Below are positions 22,587-37,229 of a DNA stretch of 64,000 bases, piece after piece (position 1 is the first letter of the stretch; each line of letters begins with the position of its first letter). Source of the stretch: Deinococcus ficus (lineage in GTDB: Bacteria > Deinococcota > Deinococci > Deinococcales > Deinococcaceae); assembly GCF_003444775.1 (NCBI RefSeq), contig NZ_CP021081.1:291001-355000 (forward strand). The letters are read 5' to 3'. The position numbers and the translations under genes were made by a program. The notes beneath the pieces are model-generated. The model was not told the DNA's origin and ran no database searches. It was given only the letters and a program-made list of their open reading frames with translations.

Positions 22587-23135
22587 ATGGCATCCGACCA
22601 CCCCCTGAAAGGCAAGCGCGTCGCCATCCTCGCCGCGGACGGCGTGGAGGAAATCGAACTCACCAGCCCCCGTCAGGCCGTCCAGGACGCCGGCGCGACC
22701 ACCACCCTGATCAGCCTGAAGCCCGGGCAGATCCAGAGCATGAAAGGCGACATAGAACCCCAGGCGAAGTACGACGTGGACCGGACCGTGAAGGACGTCA
22801 GCCCTGACGACTTCGACGCCCTGATCCTCCCCGGCGGCACCGTCAATCCCGACAAACTCCGCCTGGACGACCACGCCCTGACGTTCATCCAGGGCATGTA
22901 CGACGCCGGCAAACCCATCGCCGCCATCTGCCACGGTCCCTGGACCCTCAGCGAGACCGGCATCGCGAAAGGCAAGCGCCTCACCAGCTGGCCCAGCCTG
23001 AAACGCGAACTCACCCTGGCCGGCGCCACCTGGGTGGACGAGGAGGTCGTCACGGACGGCCAGATCACCACCAGCCGCAACCCGGACGATCTGCCCGCCT
23101 TCAACGCCCGCATCACCGAGCAGTTCGCCCGGTAA
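22587..23135 (+). CDS. DJ-1/PfpI family protein
   Basis: 182 residues of the type-1 glutamine-amidotransferase-like DJ-1/PfpI superfamily. [14 protein letters not shown] contains the conserved glutamate (near residue 25), and AICHGPW carries the nucleophilic-elbow cysteine (near 112). Homologues are variously glyoxalases, deglycases or stress proteins; some annotated as PfpI proteases lack protease activity. It is followed 33 bases later by the cupin gene and probably shares its transcript, ending at the terminator at 23528. Confidence 0.9.
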   Translation: MASDHPLKGKRVAILAADGVEEIELTSPRQAVQDAGATTTLISLKPGQIQSMKGDIEPQAKYDVDRTVKDVSPDDFDALILPGGTVNPDKLRLDDHALTFIQGMYDAGKPIAAICHGPWTLSETGIAKGKRLTSWPSLKRELTLAGATWVDEEVVTDGQITTSRNPDDLPAFNARITEQFAR

Positions 23136-23168
23136 CCCCGCGCCCTACCCCGCGCAAAGGAGCCCGTC

Positions 23169-23522
23169 ATGACGCAGAACAAGGAACGCCAGTACAAGGT
23201 CAGCCGCGACGCCACCGCCGGCTGGGAAGGCGAGCACCAGCTCATTCACACGCAGAGCAGCAGCATGCGCCTCTGGGAAAACGAGGAACCCGCCGACACC
23301 GAAGGTAAACAGCCCAAAACGAACGACTACGACACCCTCGGCTACGTCATCAAGGGCCGCGTGGAACTCATCATTGAGGGCCAGACCATCGACCTGCGTG
23401 AGGGCGACAGCTACCTCGTGCCCCGCGGGGTGGAACACACCTACCGCGTCGCAGAAAGCCTCACCGCCGTGGAGGTCACCACGCCCAGCACCTACCGCCC
23501 CCCCAGCCACGAACAGGGTTGA
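23169..23522 (+). CDS. Cupin domain-containing protein
   Basis: 117 residues, a single cupin barrel. The two cupin motifs are visible: GYVIKGRVELIIEGQ near residues 57-71 and a second with RGVEHTYRV near 88-96. The first motif lacks the usual HxH metal ligands, so metal-dependent catalysis is doubtful and a sensory or binding role is possible. An AAAGGAG site precedes the ATG. It is cotranscribed with the DJ-1-like gene. Confidence 0.88.
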   Translation: MTQNKERQYKVSRDATAGWEGEHQLIHTQSSSMRLWENEEPADTEGKQPKTNDYDTLGYVIKGRVELIIEGQTIDLREGDSYLVPRGVEHTYRVAESLTAVEVTTPSTYRPPSHEQG

Positions 23523-23527
23523 TTCTC

Positions 23528-23579
23528 ACGTGAATCGTCCCGCCAGGAGCACTCCTCCAGGCGGGACGGCACGTTTTTC
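23528..23579 (+). terminator. Intrinsic terminator of the DJ-1/cupin operon
   Basis: A long interrupted hairpin: ACGTG/CACGT outer arms, a 9-bp CGTCCCGCC/GGCGGGACG stem (23536-23544, 23560-23568) and an inner AGGAG/CTCCT pairing, followed by TTTTT at 23574-23578. Confidence 0.93.
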
Positions 23580-23761
23580 TATTCGCTCAGGCTTCCACCA
23601 GCACCACGAACGCCGCACTGTCGTCATAAGTCCGGAACGCCACCCCACTTCAGAGGCACTTGGGAAGGCGTTGCGCTGTGCATATGGCTGGTACAGATTC
23701 CTGAGACATTTAATGCAGCAGGGCAGCCCCCGGTAGAGGGCTGCCCTATGTGCCGCTTGGC
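23580..23761. other. Gene-free spacer with a hairpin and a possible gene fragment
   Basis: No complete gene was found. On the minus strand 23590-23647 reads as a 19-codon peptide (VAFRTYDDS then AAFVVLVEA, stop) resembling the C-terminal end of a real protein, preceded by an in-frame stop; it may be a decayed remnant. At 23721-23746 a perfect 9-bp stem GGGCAGCCC/GGGCTGCCC lies 16 bases beyond the gcvP stop; it lacks a T-run but may serve as the gcvP 3' end. Confidence 0.45.
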
Positions 23762-26620
<2,859 letters not shown>

Positions 26621-26684
26621 GGGTGTGCTCCTTGGGAGGGGCGGGAGGCCGTCGGTGGGGAAAAAGGGTCTGTTTTTGGGCGAG

Positions 26685-26744
26685 AAAAAAGCCGTGAGCC
26701 ATCAGCCGTCGCCCTTGCCCGGCTCCTGGCCCATCGCTCACGGC
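26685..26744 (-). repeat. Inverted repeat with T-run between gcvH and gcvP
   Basis: GCCGTGAGC (26691-26699) and GCTCACGGC (26736-26744) form a perfect 9-bp stem around 36 bases, part of which can fold further. On the minus strand it is followed immediately by six T (26690-26685), giving an intrinsic-terminator layout inside the operon. The GAGC/ATCAGCC-rich wording recalls short dispersed repeats of deinococcal genomes, which I cannot verify here. Confidence 0.65.
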
Positions 26745-26756
26745 AGGGGGTCGGGG

Positions 26757-27122
26757 TTAGTGGTCGGCCTGGGCTTCGTACGCGGCGGCGTCCAGCAGGT
26801 CGGTGTTCTCCTCGCTGACTTCCAGCTGGAACAGCCACCCGGCCTCGAAGGGACCGCTGTTCACGAGTTCCGGGCTGTTGCCCAGCTCGTCGTTCACGGC
26901 GATGATGCGGCCGCTGGCGGGCGCGTAGATGTCGCTGGCCGTCTTCACGGACTCCACGACCGCCACGGCCTCCCCGGCGGTGACTTCACGGCCGACTTCG
27001 GGCAGTTCCACGTACACCACGTCGCCGAGCTGTTCCTGGGCGTGGTGGGTGATGCCGACCTTGCCGTCGGAGGCGAGCCATTCGTGGGAAGCGGCGTATT
27101 TCAGGGTGGTGGGGTTCGTCAT
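26757..27122 (-). CDS. gcvH: Glycine cleavage system H protein
   Basis: 121 residues. It carries the lipoyl arm that shuttles between the P, T and L proteins. The lipoylation site is K60 in VESVKTASD, and the [12 protein letters not shown] strand is typical. AAGGAG lies 8 bases before the ATG. It is 86 bases downstream of gcvT and followed by an internal hairpin before gcvP, which might allow H protein to be made in excess over P protein. Confidence 0.98.
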   Translation of the reverse strand: MTNPTTLKYAASHEWLASDGKVGITHHAQEQLGDVVYVELPEVGREVTAGEAVAVVESVKTASDIYAPASGRIIAVNDELGNSPELVNSGPFEAGWLFQLEVSEENTDLLDAAAYEAQADH

Positions 27123-27208
27123 GCGTCTTCTCCTTGGTGGGGCAGAACTGTGCTGATGCTAGGGCGTTTCGCGCCGGACACCGTCGCGCGACTTGCGTTC
27201 CGGCGGGG

Positions 27209-28279
27209 TCAGGGGCGGTAGAAGGGCACGTCGGTGCGGGTGGCGGGGTGGTCCTTGCCGCGCACCTCCACCTCGAAGGTGTCGGCTTCGGCGGCGCCCG
27301 CCTCGACCAGGGCCATGGCGATCGGGTGGCCCAGGCTGGGGCTGCTGCTGCCGCTGGTCACGTGCCCCACGACGCGGCCGCCCTGCTTCACGGGGTAGCC
27401 CTCGCGGACCGGCACCTTCTCCAGCTTCAGGCCGATGAGTTTCTGCGTGGGGGCGCTTTGCAGGCCCTCGCGGCCGTGGTGGGCCTTGTCCTTGGCGACC
27501 CAGGTGTAGTGGGTGCTGAGGGGGTGCAGGTCGTCACTGAACTCGTGCCCGTACAGCGGGAACCCGGCTTCCAGGCGCAGGGTGTCGCGGGCGCCCAGCC
27601 CGGCGGGCTGAATGCCGGTTTCCAGCAGTTTCTCCCACAGCGCCTCAGCCTGATCGGCGGGCACGAAGACCTCGTAGCCGTCCTCGCCGGTGTACCCGGT
27701 GCGGGCGAAGTGCACGTCCATCCCGAACAGCGTGCCGGCGAAGTACGCGTTCTTCTTCGGCGCGAGCAGGTCCGGGGTGGCGTGCGCGGCGAGCCGTTCG
27801 GCCGCCTGGGGGCCCTGCACGGCCAGCAACGCCCACTGGTCGGATTCGTTCGTGAGCTGCACGTCGAAGCTGCCCTTCAGGGCATTCAGGTGCGCCCAGT
27901 CCTTCTCGATGTTGCTGGCGTTCACGACCACCAGGAATTCGCTGTCCGCCACGCGGTAGATGTAGATGTCGTCCACCAGGCCGCCGCGGTCATTGGGCAG
28001 CCAGTTGTACTGCGCGCGGCCGGGCCTGATCTTGCTCACGTCGTTCGGCGTGACGTGCTGCAGGAAGGCCAGGGCGTCCGGGCCGGTCACGCGGAATTCC
28101 CCCATGTGCGACACGTCGAACACCCCGGCGCCGGTGCGCACGGCCTCATGCTCGGCCTTCAGGCCGGCGTACTGCACGGGCATGTCCCACCCGCCGAAAG
28201 GGACCATCCGGGCCCCGGCCTTCAGGTGCGCGGCATGGAGCGGAGTGCGCCGCAGGGGCGCGGAAGCGGTGTCCGTCAT
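27209..28279 (-). CDS. gcvT: Glycine cleavage system T protein (aminomethyltransferase)
   Basis: 356 residues. It transfers the methylene group to tetrahydrofolate and releases ammonia. [10 protein letters not shown] and the conserved aspartate-containing region near residue 100 (NDRGGLVDD) are present. TACGCT (28286-28291) ends 6 bases before ATG 28279, so the operon probably starts with a leaderless transcript. This leaves no room for a glycine riboswitch in a 5' leader. Confidence 0.97.
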   Translation of the reverse strand: MTDTASAPLRRTPLHAAHLKAGARMVPFGGWDMPVQYAGLKAEHEAVRTGAGVFDVSHMGEFRVTGPDALAFLQHVTPNDVSKIRPGRAQYNWLPNDRGGLVDDIYIYRVADSEFLVVVNASNIEKDWAHLNALKGSFDVQLTNESDQWALLAVQGPQAAERLAAHATPDLLAPKKNAYFAGTLFGMDVHFARTGYTGEDGYEVFVPADQAEALWEKLLETGIQPAGLGARDTLRLEAGFPLYGHEFSDDLHPLSTHYTWVAKDKAHHGREGLQSAPTQKLIGLKLEKVPVREGYPVKQGGRVVGHVTSGSSSPSLGHPIAMALVEAGAAEADTFEVEVRGKDHPATRTDVPFYRP

Positions 28280-28364
28280 ACGAAAAGCGTACCGGAACCG
28301 CTTCCTTCCCGTCCGGGTCCCGGGGACGTTTCGGGGCGAGGGGTCCCGGCACGCGCCCCCCGGC

Positions 28365-28631
28365 TCAGTCCCCCAGGAAGGTCAGGTGCGCCGCCACGCC
28401 GTCCGCACCCAGCGGCGGCAACCCCGCCTCCACCGCCTTGCGCAGCTGCGTCAGCGCGGCCGCCGTGGCCGGGCCCTCGCCGTACATCCGCACCGCCTCG
28501 GCCGTCAGGCGCAGCTCCGCGCCGGTGCCGTGCCCCACCGCCCGGAACACTTGGTCCCCACCGTCCGGCCGCACCGTGACCTGCACGTCCTCCGGGAAGC
28601 CCGCCGCCCGCACCTGCGCCTGAAAGTCCAT
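28365..28631 (-). CDS. Hypothetical protein
   Basis: 88 residues, acidic, soluble, no recognised domain. A leaderless start is indicated by TAGGCT five bases before the ATG. It lies between the nitroreductase gene and gcvT on the same strand. Its three-strand opening ([26 protein letters not shown]) suggests a small alpha/beta fold. Confidence 0.6.
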   Translation of the reverse strand: MDFQAQVRAAGFPEDVQVTVRPDGGDQVFRAVGHGTGAELRLTAEAVRMYGEGPATAAALTQLRKAVEAGLPPLGADGVAAHLTFLGD

Positions 28632-28688
28632 GCCCCAGCCTAGGCGCCCGCCCCGGGTCCCACCAGAGGCGCGGCGCTCAGCGGGCCC

Positions 28689-29477
28689 TCACCCCCGCGG
28701 TAGGAAACCCTTCTCTGCCAGGAACGCCTGCAACTCCGCGGACTGCGGCACGTGCACGTCCGGGTCGTACTTGAAGCGGCTGGTGTAGAACTCCGCCAGC
28801 GACGTGATGCCGCCCTCCTCGATCCGCGCGCGCAACTCCGGGTGCGCCATGTACCGCGCCCAGCCCTTCACCTCGCGCTCGCGGTACAGCGCCTCCAGCT
28901 CCGCGGTGTCCGGCCGGCGGTACGTCTCCTCGTGCAGGAACGCCGCCAGCGGCAGCCGGTCGCGTTTCGCGGGGTTCTCCGCCGGGACGCCCACCACCAG
29001 CGTCGTGACCGGCACGCACGTCTCCGGCAACTCCAGCAGTTCCGCGATGCCGCGCATGGAGTTCAGGGTGGTGCCCAGGTAACACAGGCCGTACCCGCGC
29101 GCCTCGAACGCCAGCGCCACGTTCTGCGCCACGATCATCGCGTCGAACGCCGCCACGTGGTACCCCAGCAGGTTGTTGAAGTTGTCCCGCGCGCCCCGCA
29201 GCCGCAACCACTCGCGCGTGCGGAACCAGTCCGCGCAGAAGGTCAGCACCACCGGCGCCTCCCGCACCATTTCCTGCTCGGCGTGCAGCCGGTACAGCGC
29301 CTCCTTCCGGGCCGCGTCCCGCGTGAGAATCACCGAATAGCTGTTCAGGTTCCCCGACGACGACCCGCCCGCGATCGCCTCTTCCAGCACCTCGCGGACC
29401 ACCGCGTCCGGCACGGGCTCCGGCGTGAACGTGCGGATGGACCGGTGGGCCCGCATCGCTTCCTGAACAGTCTGCAT
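28689..29477 (-). CDS. Nitroreductase family oxidoreductase (NfsA-like)
   Basis: 262 residues. FMN-binding signatures are visible: HRSIRTF near residue 11, SGNLNSYSV near 41 and [10 protein letters not shown] near 130. The length and the C-terminal extension resemble NfsA/FRP-type NADPH-dependent flavin reductases that reduce nitro compounds, quinones or flavins. A TAGAAT box (29484-29489) lies 6 bases before the ATG, so the mRNA is leaderless. It is divergent from rarA, with a gap of under 90 bases. Confidence 0.9.
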   Translation of the reverse strand: MQTVQEAMRAHRSIRTFTPEPVPDAVVREVLEEAIAGGSSSGNLNSYSVILTRDAARKEALYRLHAEQEMVREAPVVLTFCADWFRTREWLRLRGARDNFNNLLGYHVAAFDAMIVAQNVALAFEARGYGLCYLGTTLNSMRGIAELLELPETCVPVTTLVVGVPAENPAKRDRLPLAAFLHEETYRRPDTAELEALYREREVKGWARYMAHPELRARIEEGGITSLAEFYTSRFKYDPDVHVPQSAELQAFLAEKGFLPRG

Positions 29478-29564
29478 GCCGGGATTCTAGGGACTGGCGC
29501 GGACATGAGCGGAGTCCCACCCCGCACCTCACCGCGCTTTCGCGGCCAGACCTATGCTGCACAA

Positions 29565-30854
<1,290 letters not shown>

Positions 30855-30920
30855 ACGCGGGCCTTCAGGGCAGCGCTGTGCCTGGGGCAGTTGCAGACCG
30901 GGAGCTAGCAAGCCACTAAA

Positions 30921-30934
30921 GTGAATCAATTCAC
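30921..30934. promoter_or_regulatory. Palindrome GTGAATCAATTCAC upstream of a membrane-protein gene
   Basis: Perfect 14-bp inverted repeat, 28 bases before the start codon of the downstream gene and next to a TAAAGT -10-like sequence. It is AT-rich for this genome. Its TGAAT/ATTCA arms also occur in the palindromes before the arginase gene (58501-58519). Confidence 0.5.
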
Positions 30935-30961
30935 CAGATTGGCTGTGCCCGGAGGCTTCCC

Positions 30962-31943
30962 ATGATGATGCGTCTGAAAGCGGTTCCGTTCCCCACCCGT
31001 CTTGCCTGGCTGCTGCCCGTCGCCCTCACCCTCCTGGCCGTGCTGTTGATGCCCACCGCGACCTCCGACGCCGAACGCCGGCTGCTGATCTCCGCTGTCC
31101 TGTTCGACGCGACCGTCAGCACTGCGTTCCTGTACTGGTTCACCACCCCACGCCCGGACCGCCGGCTCCACGCCACGCTGGGCATCCTGCTACGCGGGGT
31201 GCTGATCGTCGCCCTCGCCTTCCCCGCCGTGCGGCAGGTCCTGTGGCTGGAACTCCTGGGCGTCGGGGCCGGCATCTTCACGCTCCTGCGGGGTCTGCGA
31301 CAGCCCCTGCCCGCCGGGTACGCCGAACTGGACGATCTGGAACGCGCCTATGCCTACTGGGAACGGCTGACCCCCACGCCCCGCCTGGCCCGGATGGTTC
31401 TGTCCGACGTCCTACTGTGGCGTGGGCTGTTCCGGCGCCCCGCCCTCCCGGACGGCCGGCATTTCGGCACGCGCCGCGGCAGCACCGCCGGCGCCACCCT
31501 GACCCTCCTTACCTTCCTGACCGTCATGGAAAGCCTGCCCGTGCACTTCCTGCTGGTCGAGAGGTTCCACACGGCGGCCCTGTGGCACCTGGGCCTGAAC
31601 GCCGTCAGCACCGTGTGGCTTTTCGCGTACGCCCGCGCCCTGACCACCCGGCCGGTCACGGTGTCCTACCGCCGCCTGTACCTCCGCACCGGTCTGCACT
31701 GGACGGCCAGCACTCCCGTCGCCAACGTGCAGGAAGCTCGGCCCCACGACCCGGCGCAGGACGCCGACGCCCTGAACCTCGCCCGCGACCTGCTCTCCCA
31801 ATCGGTCCTGAACGTGACCCTGACCTTCGCCCGGCCGGTCACGGTGCACGGCCTGTTCGGGAAGACTCTGGAGACCAGCCGGGTGTGTCTGCACCTGGAC
31901 GACCCGAAAGCCTTCCTGGCAGCGCTGGGCGGCCATTCGGAAC

Positions 31944-31960
<17 letters not shown>
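30962..31960 (+). CDS. Hypothetical multi-pass membrane protein
   Basis: 332 residues, not recognised. The N-terminal half has about four hydrophobic segments (15-35, 45-65, 75-95, 98-110); two more lie near 178-200 and 205-225. The last 100 residues form a soluble domain. A GGAGG Shine-Dalgarno site precedes the first of three consecutive ATG codons. Its 3' end overlaps the end of the convergent epimerase gene by 17 bases. The palindrome at 30921 suggests regulation. Confidence 0.7.
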
Positions 31961-32822
<862 letters not shown>

Positions 32823-32886
32823 GCCTGCATCACAGCATGCCCCGGCGCCCCAGACTGTCAGACCGAAAGCGAACGTGAAGCGCGGG

Positions 32887-34050
32887 TCACTTCAGGCGCT
32901 TGTCCTTGGGGTGCACGCCGTACACCGCGCCCCAGGGTTCGTAGACGCTTTTCAGGGTGTCCTTGCTGATCACCTTGCCGCCCTGTTTGATGGTGCGGGT
33001 GAGCACGCTGGTCATGCCCTGCATGGGGGTGTCCAGCAGGCGGCGCGCGCCGGGTCGGACGCTCTGGTCGGCGGTGTAGCTGGGTTTCTTAGCCGCCTTG
33101 AAGTTCGTGATGACGGGCTTGCTGATGTTCACGGTGCGGCCGGTGTTCGCGCCGAACACGTCGAAGCGCAGGGTCTGCGCCGAGCGGTCCCAGCCGGCCT
33201 GGATGAACAGGTGCTTGCCGGTGTCGTTTTTCATGCGCAGGTTCTTCGCGGGGGCGTACACGGTCGCCTCGAAACCCACCGGGTCGTAGTACTTCACGCG
33301 GTGGCTGTGCTCGTGGCGTTCCACGATGGGCAGGCCGGCTTTGTACAGCCCGCGGAAGATGGTGGTGCTCACCTGGCAGATGCCGCCGCCGTCCTCTTTT
33401 GCCAGGGTGCCGCCGCTGATCACGAAGCCCTTGACGAAGCCGGTGCTGGCGTCGATCTGCCCGATCTCCTCGTTGAAGTCGAAGACGTGCCCAGGCGCGA
33501 TGAAGAAGTTGTCCAGCTTGCTCGCGCCGACCAGGATGTTCTTCTCGCGGAACGCGGGGCTGCCGGCGTAGCTGCTGCTGCCGGTGGCGACGTGCCACAG
33601 CACGCCCCGCTGAGCGAGCAGCTGAACGCTCCGCTGCGGCTTGTTCAGCTTGTACGCGACCTGCGCGGTACCCTTACCACTCTTGATGGCCTTCAGGAGG
33701 TTGGCCTTGGTGCCGTCCCGGTCGAAGGTCCAGCCGTTCTGGTCGGTGGCGATCCAGCTGCCCTTCACGTTGCGGAAGGTGGCGGGCAGGGGCTTGCGGG
33801 CGTTGACCTGCCGCTCGATCTGGTTCAGCAGCGGCGTGAGGTTACTGGTGACCTTCCCGTACTTCTTCGTGCGGGCGACGTGCTGAGCGGGCACCGTCCA
33901 GGTTTTCGTGATGGGGTGCGTGGTGACCTCGCCCTTCTGGATCTTCTGCTCGCTGGCCTTCAGAACCAGCTGGAAGGCCGGGGCGGCCTGCGCGGAGGCC
34001 AGCAGGGCCAGCGTCAGGGCGGAAACCAGGGGCGGCAGGAAACGCTTCAC
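32887..34050 (-). CDS. VanW family protein
   Basis: 387 residues with an N-terminal signal peptide (residues 1-22, AQAAPA cleavage region), so it is exported. The VanW domain is marked by [20 protein letters not shown] near residue 220 and by the preceding FNEEIG. A peptidoglycan-binding-like domain (PF12229) may precede it. VanW is found next to vancomycin-resistance genes, but its function is unknown; no resistance genes are here. GTG 34050 follows TAGCCT (34057-34062) by 6 bases. Confidence 0.9.
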   Translation of the reverse strand: MKRFLPPLVSALTLALLASAQAAPAFQLVLKASEQKIQKGEVTTHPITKTWTVPAQHVARTKKYGKVTSNLTPLLNQIERQVNARKPLPATFRNVKGSWIATDQNGWTFDRDGTKANLLKAIKSGKGTAQVAYKLNKPQRSVQLLAQRGVLWHVATGSSSYAGSPAFREKNILVGASKLDNFFIAPGHVFDFNEEIGQIDASTGFVKGFVISGGTLAKEDGGGICQVSTTIFRGLYKAGLPIVERHEHSHRVKYYDPVGFEATVYAPAKNLRMKNDTGKHLFIQAGWDRSAQTLRFDVFGANTGRTVNISKPVITNFKAAKKPSYTADQSVRPGARRLLDTPMQGMTSVLTRTIKQGGKVISKDTLKSVYEPWGAVYGVHPKDKRLK

Positions 34051-34148
34051 GCCCCCAGGCTAGGCACGCGCGTCTGACGCCCGGTGAGGGGGCCCTGATG
34101 CTCACTTCAGCGCGGCTTGCGGAAGGGTTGCGCGTTCTTGCGGGGACG

Positions 34149-34769
34149 TTAATGCTCCAGGGGAGCGGCCAGCCGCGCCGCGCAGCCCGCCCGGACCGTC
34201 TCACTGACTGCCTGCGCCTCGGTTTCCAGGGTGCTCAGGGCAGCGTCCCACTCCGTCCGGTCCGGGGCGGGCACGGGCCGCAGGTTGATGCGCACGGTCA
34301 GGGCGGCGGCGTCCAGCGCGCCGCGCAGCAGGAACACCCCCGCGCCCACGTCGCTGACCACCTCGGCGTGCACGGCCTCCAGTACGGCCGCGCCTCGCCT
34401 CATCGCGTCCAGGCAGGCACGCGCCAGGGCCAGCGGCGTGTCCCGGGCCGCCTGCGCCGCCTCGTCCAGCGCCGCGGCCCGCTTCTCCTCCGGCTGGCGG
34501 GTGGCGTCCACGAAGGCCCGGAACACCCGCACGTCCTCGTCCGTGAGCGTCTGCATGCGGGCCTGCACGTCCTCCAGCGCCGCGATTTGCGGGCCGAGGT
34601 CAGCGGCGCGGTCCGGGGTTTTCTGCACGGTGATGCGCAGCGCCATCAGGATCAGGCCCGCGCCGAACGCCGCGCCGATCCCGGCGGTGCTTCCGCCGCC
34701 CGGCGTGGGCCGCGCCCCCGACGCGGCCCGCAGCACGTCCCCCAGCACGCCCTCCCAGACGGACTTCAT
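34149..34769 (-). CDS. Cyclodeaminase/cyclohydrolase family protein (FTCD C-terminal domain type)
   Basis: 206 residues, nearly all helical. The PTPGGGS motif near residue 22 is diagnostic of formiminotetrahydrofolate cyclodeaminase-like proteins (PF04961), which act on folate one-carbon derivatives. Only the cyclodeaminase domain is present, without formiminotransferase. Its ATG overlaps the purK stop (ATGA), making it the last gene of the comB-purE-purK cluster; a folate-linked role next to purine synthesis is plausible but inferred. Confidence 0.88.
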   Translation of the reverse strand: MKSVWEGVLGDVLRAASGARPTPGGGSTAGIGAAFGAGLILMALRITVQKTPDRAADLGPQIAALEDVQARMQTLTDEDVRVFRAFVDATRQPEEKRAAALDEAAQAARDTPLALARACLDAMRRGAAVLEAVHAEVVSDVGAGVFLLRGALDAAALTVRINLRPVPAPDRTEWDAALSTLETEAQAVSETVRAGCAARLAAPLEH

Positions 34770-35890
34770 GGAATCAGCGCCTCCAGCGCCGCCAGCCGTT
34801 CCCGCAGCGTGGCCGGGTCCGGGGCGACCACGTTCACGTGTCCCACCTTCCGCCCGGGCCGGCGCGCCTTGTGGTAGCGGTGCACGCGCGTGCCCGGCAG
34901 CGCGTCGATGCCCGCCCAGTCGGGGGTCGCGTCCGGGTCGGCGGCGCCCACGTCGTTCACCATCGCGCAGGGGTGCAGGGGCCGCCAGTCGGCCAGCGGC
35001 AGGCCCAGCACCGCCCGCACCTGCGCCTCGAACTGGCTGACCCCGCCGCCGTCCTGCGTGAGGTGCCCGCTGTTGTGCACCCGCGGCGCCACCTCATTGA
35101 CCACCAGTTCCCCATCCGGCAGCACGAAGAATTCCAGGGTGATCAGGCCCTCCAGCGCCCAGGCGTCCGCCACCGCCCGGGCGAGGTCGCGGGCCCGCGC
35201 CTCGGTGCCGTCGGGCACGTTCGCCGGGAACACGCTGGTGCGCAGGATGCCGTTCCGGTGCACGTTCTCCACCAGCGGCCCGAACGCCACCTGCCCGTCC
35301 GGGGTGCGGGCCACCGCCAGCGACACCTCCCGATCGAACGGCACCAGGCCCTCCAGCACGCACGGCACGCGGCCCACCCCGTCCCAGGCGGCCTGGAGGG
35401 CGTCGTCGCTGGTCACGCGTGCCTGGCCCTTGCCGTCGTACCCCAGTTCACTGGTTTTGAGCAGGCCCTGCCCGCCCACGCGCGCCAGCGCCCCGCTCAG
35501 GTCCGCCCCGCTTTCCAGCACCACGAAGGGCGCGGTCTGCACGCCCGCGGCGCGCAGGGCTTCCTTCTCCCGGGCGCGGTGCTTGCTGCGCGCCAGCACG
35601 CCCGCCCCCGGCCGGACCGGCACGCGGCCCCGCAGGGCGTCCAGCGCCTCCACCGGCACGTTCTCGAACTCCAGCGTCACCGCGTCGCACGCGGCCAGGG
35701 CGTCCAGCCCGGCCGGGTCGGTGTACGGGGCGGGCAGGTGCTTGGCGCACAGCCGCGCCGGGGCCTGCGCGTCCGGTTCCAGCACGGTCACCCGCACGCC
35801 CAGCGGCAGGGCGGCCAGGGCCAGCATCTGCGCCAGCTGCCCGCCGCCCAGGATGCCCAGCGTGGGCGCCGTCTCCGCCCGGCCGGTCAT
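34766..35890 (-). CDS. purK: 5-(carboxyamino)imidazole ribonucleotide synthase
   Basis: 374 residues, ATP-grasp enzyme that carboxylates AIR to N5-CAIR in de novo purine synthesis. The N-terminal [12 protein letters not shown] motif and the [13 protein letters not shown] segment are characteristic. The start overlaps the purE stop (ATGA) and its own stop overlaps the next gene, so all three are translationally coupled. The length is normal. Confidence 0.97.
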   Translation of the reverse strand: MTGRAETAPTLGILGGGQLAQMLALAALPLGVRVTVLEPDAQAPARLCAKHLPAPYTDPAGLDALAACDAVTLEFENVPVEALDALRGRVPVRPGAGVLARSKHRAREKEALRAAGVQTAPFVVLESGADLSGALARVGGQGLLKTSELGYDGKGQARVTSDDALQAAWDGVGRVPCVLEGLVPFDREVSLAVARTPDGQVAFGPLVENVHRNGILRTSVFPANVPDGTEARARDLARAVADAWALEGLITLEFFVLPDGELVVNEVAPRVHNSGHLTQDGGGVSQFEAQVRAVLGLPLADWRPLHPCAMVNDVGAADPDATPDWAGIDALPGTRVHRYHKARRPGRKVGHVNVVAPDPATLRERLAALEALIP

Positions 35891-36414
35891 TCCGTCCCCG
35901 CCTGCGGGTGCCCGTCGAAGTGCGGATCGTCCAGCACCGCCTGCGTCTGCCGCGCCCGGTAGGCGTCCAGGCGCTCCCGCACCGCGCCGTCCGTGGTCGC
36001 CAGCATCGCCGCGGCGAACAGCGCGGCGTTCCTCGCGCCGGCCGCCCCGATCGCGAAGGTCGCCACCGGCACCCCGGCCGGCATCTGCACGATGCTGTGC
36101 AGGCTGTCCACGCCGCTCAGCGCCCGGGACTGCACCGGCACGCCCAGCACCGGCACCCGCGTGAACGCCGCCAGCATGCCCGGCAGGTGCGCCGCGCCGC
36201 CTGCCCCCGCGATGATGCAGCTCAGGTTCAGCCGCTCCGCGCGGGCCGCGTACGTGGGCAGCAGGTGCGGCGTGCGGTGCGCCGACAGGACCCGCACCTC
36301 GTACGCCACGCCCAGGTCCGCCAGGACCTCCAGGGCCCCCTGCATCGTCTCGAAATCGCTCCGGGAGCCCATCACCACGCCCACCTGCGGCCCCTGCCCA
36401 CTCGGCTGACTCAT
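35887..36414 (-). CDS. purE: N5-carboxyaminoimidazole ribonucleotide mutase
   Basis: 175 residues, class I PurE, which moves the carboxylate of N5-CAIR to C4. [12 protein letters not shown] near residue 14, SAHRTP near 45 and [11 protein letters not shown] near 72 are the active-site motifs. A TACACT box lies 7 bases before an in-frame GTG at 36417 (GTG ATG), so the leaderless start could be that GTG rather than ATG 36414. It overlaps purK downstream. Confidence 0.97.
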   Translation of the reverse strand: MSQPSGQGPQVGVVMGSRSDFETMQGALEVLADLGVAYEVRVLSAHRTPHLLPTYAARAERLNLSCIIAGAGGAAHLPGMLAAFTRVPVLGVPVQSRALSGVDSLHSIVQMPAGVPVATFAIGAAGARNAALFAAAMLATTDGAVRERLDAYRARQTQAVLDDPHFDGHPQAGTE

Positions 36415-36422
36415 CACGGCCC

Positions 36423-37178
36423 TCAGTGTACGGGCCGGAATTCTCCCGTCTGCAGGCGCGGGACACACAGGCTCGCGTTCACCTGCGCCGCCAGCGCCAC
36501 GTCCGCCCCGAAGCCCCGCTGACGCAGTTCCCGCCCGGAACTGCACCCGCCCACCACCTCCGGCAGACGCCCCTGCGCGTCCCGGAAGGCCTCCGCGGCC
36601 GCGTGCGCCTCCGGCGACCCCGGGGCGCCCAGCGCCGCGATGACCGCGCCTGCCCCCAGCCAGTCCTCCAGCGCGGGCCGCAGCGTGCCGTCCGGCCAGC
36701 GCTCCCCGGCCGGCACGACCAGCACGCGCCCGCCGTGCCCCCACCCATGGTGCCCCCGCAGGTGCGCCGCCACGGCCGCCGCGTTGCGCAGGCACGCCGC
36801 GTACACGTGTCCGGGCCGCAGTTCCTCGGCCAGCGCGCACAGCGTCCCCCCGTTCGGGGAGGGGAGCACCAGCCGCTCCCCGGCCTCCAGCGCCAGCAGC
36901 GACGCCGGGGACAGGCTGGGCCCGCCCGTGAAGCGCCGGGTGGGGCTCGCCAGCCGCGCGCCCCGCGCCGCCGCGAAGGCCGCCGCCCGCCCGTCCCGCC
37001 AGCGGAACGGCAGCACCCCAGCCCCGCGCCCCAGCGCCACGTCCACGCAGGTGCTGAAACTCAGGACGTCCACGATCACCACCGCGTCTGCCTGCGGGCC
37101 CAGGTGCCGCACCCCGGCCTCGCCCCACTCGCAGCGCACCGCCCCCTGCGCCTGATCCCAGTACATGCCGCGGATCAT
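36423..37178 (-). CDS. ComB-like 2-phosphosulfolactate phosphatase family protein
   Basis: 251 residues. [16 protein letters not shown] near residue 35 and [13 protein letters not shown] near 100 are the family motifs (PF04029). ComB hydrolyses 2-phosphosulfolactate in coenzyme M synthesis in methanogens; the role in bacteria lacking coenzyme M is unclear. It ends 8 bases before purE, so it may belong to the purine cluster, although purE has its own -10 overlapping the end of this gene. ATG 37178 and ATG 37166 are both possible starts. Confidence 0.85.
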   Translation of the reverse strand: MIRGMYWDQAQGAVRCEWGEAGVRHLGPQADAVVIVDVLSFSTCVDVALGRGAGVLPFRWRDGRAAAFAAARGARLASPTRRFTGGPSLSPASLLALEAGERLVLPSPNGGTLCALAEELRPGHVYAACLRNAAAVAAHLRGHHGWGHGGRVLVVPAGERWPDGTLRPALEDWLGAGAVIAALGAPGSPEAHAAAEAFRDAQGRLPEVVGGCSSGRELRQRGFGADVALAAQVNASLCVPRLQTGEFRPVH

Positions 37179-37229
37179 GGAGCGCCGCGGCCGCGCACGG
37201 CATCCAGCGCATGGCTTACGCTGGGCGGC

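Noticed and set aside
20617..22593. N-terminal extension of dnaG across the transporter gene
   Set aside because: The open frame continues upstream only because of GC bias; the DnaG start at 20616 has a Shine-Dalgarno site and the conserved N-terminus.
28280..28364. Glycine riboswitch before gcvT
   Set aside because: Only 85 bases separate the genes, no glycine-aptamer core was seen, and a -10 box lies 6 bases from the start codon, leaving no leader.
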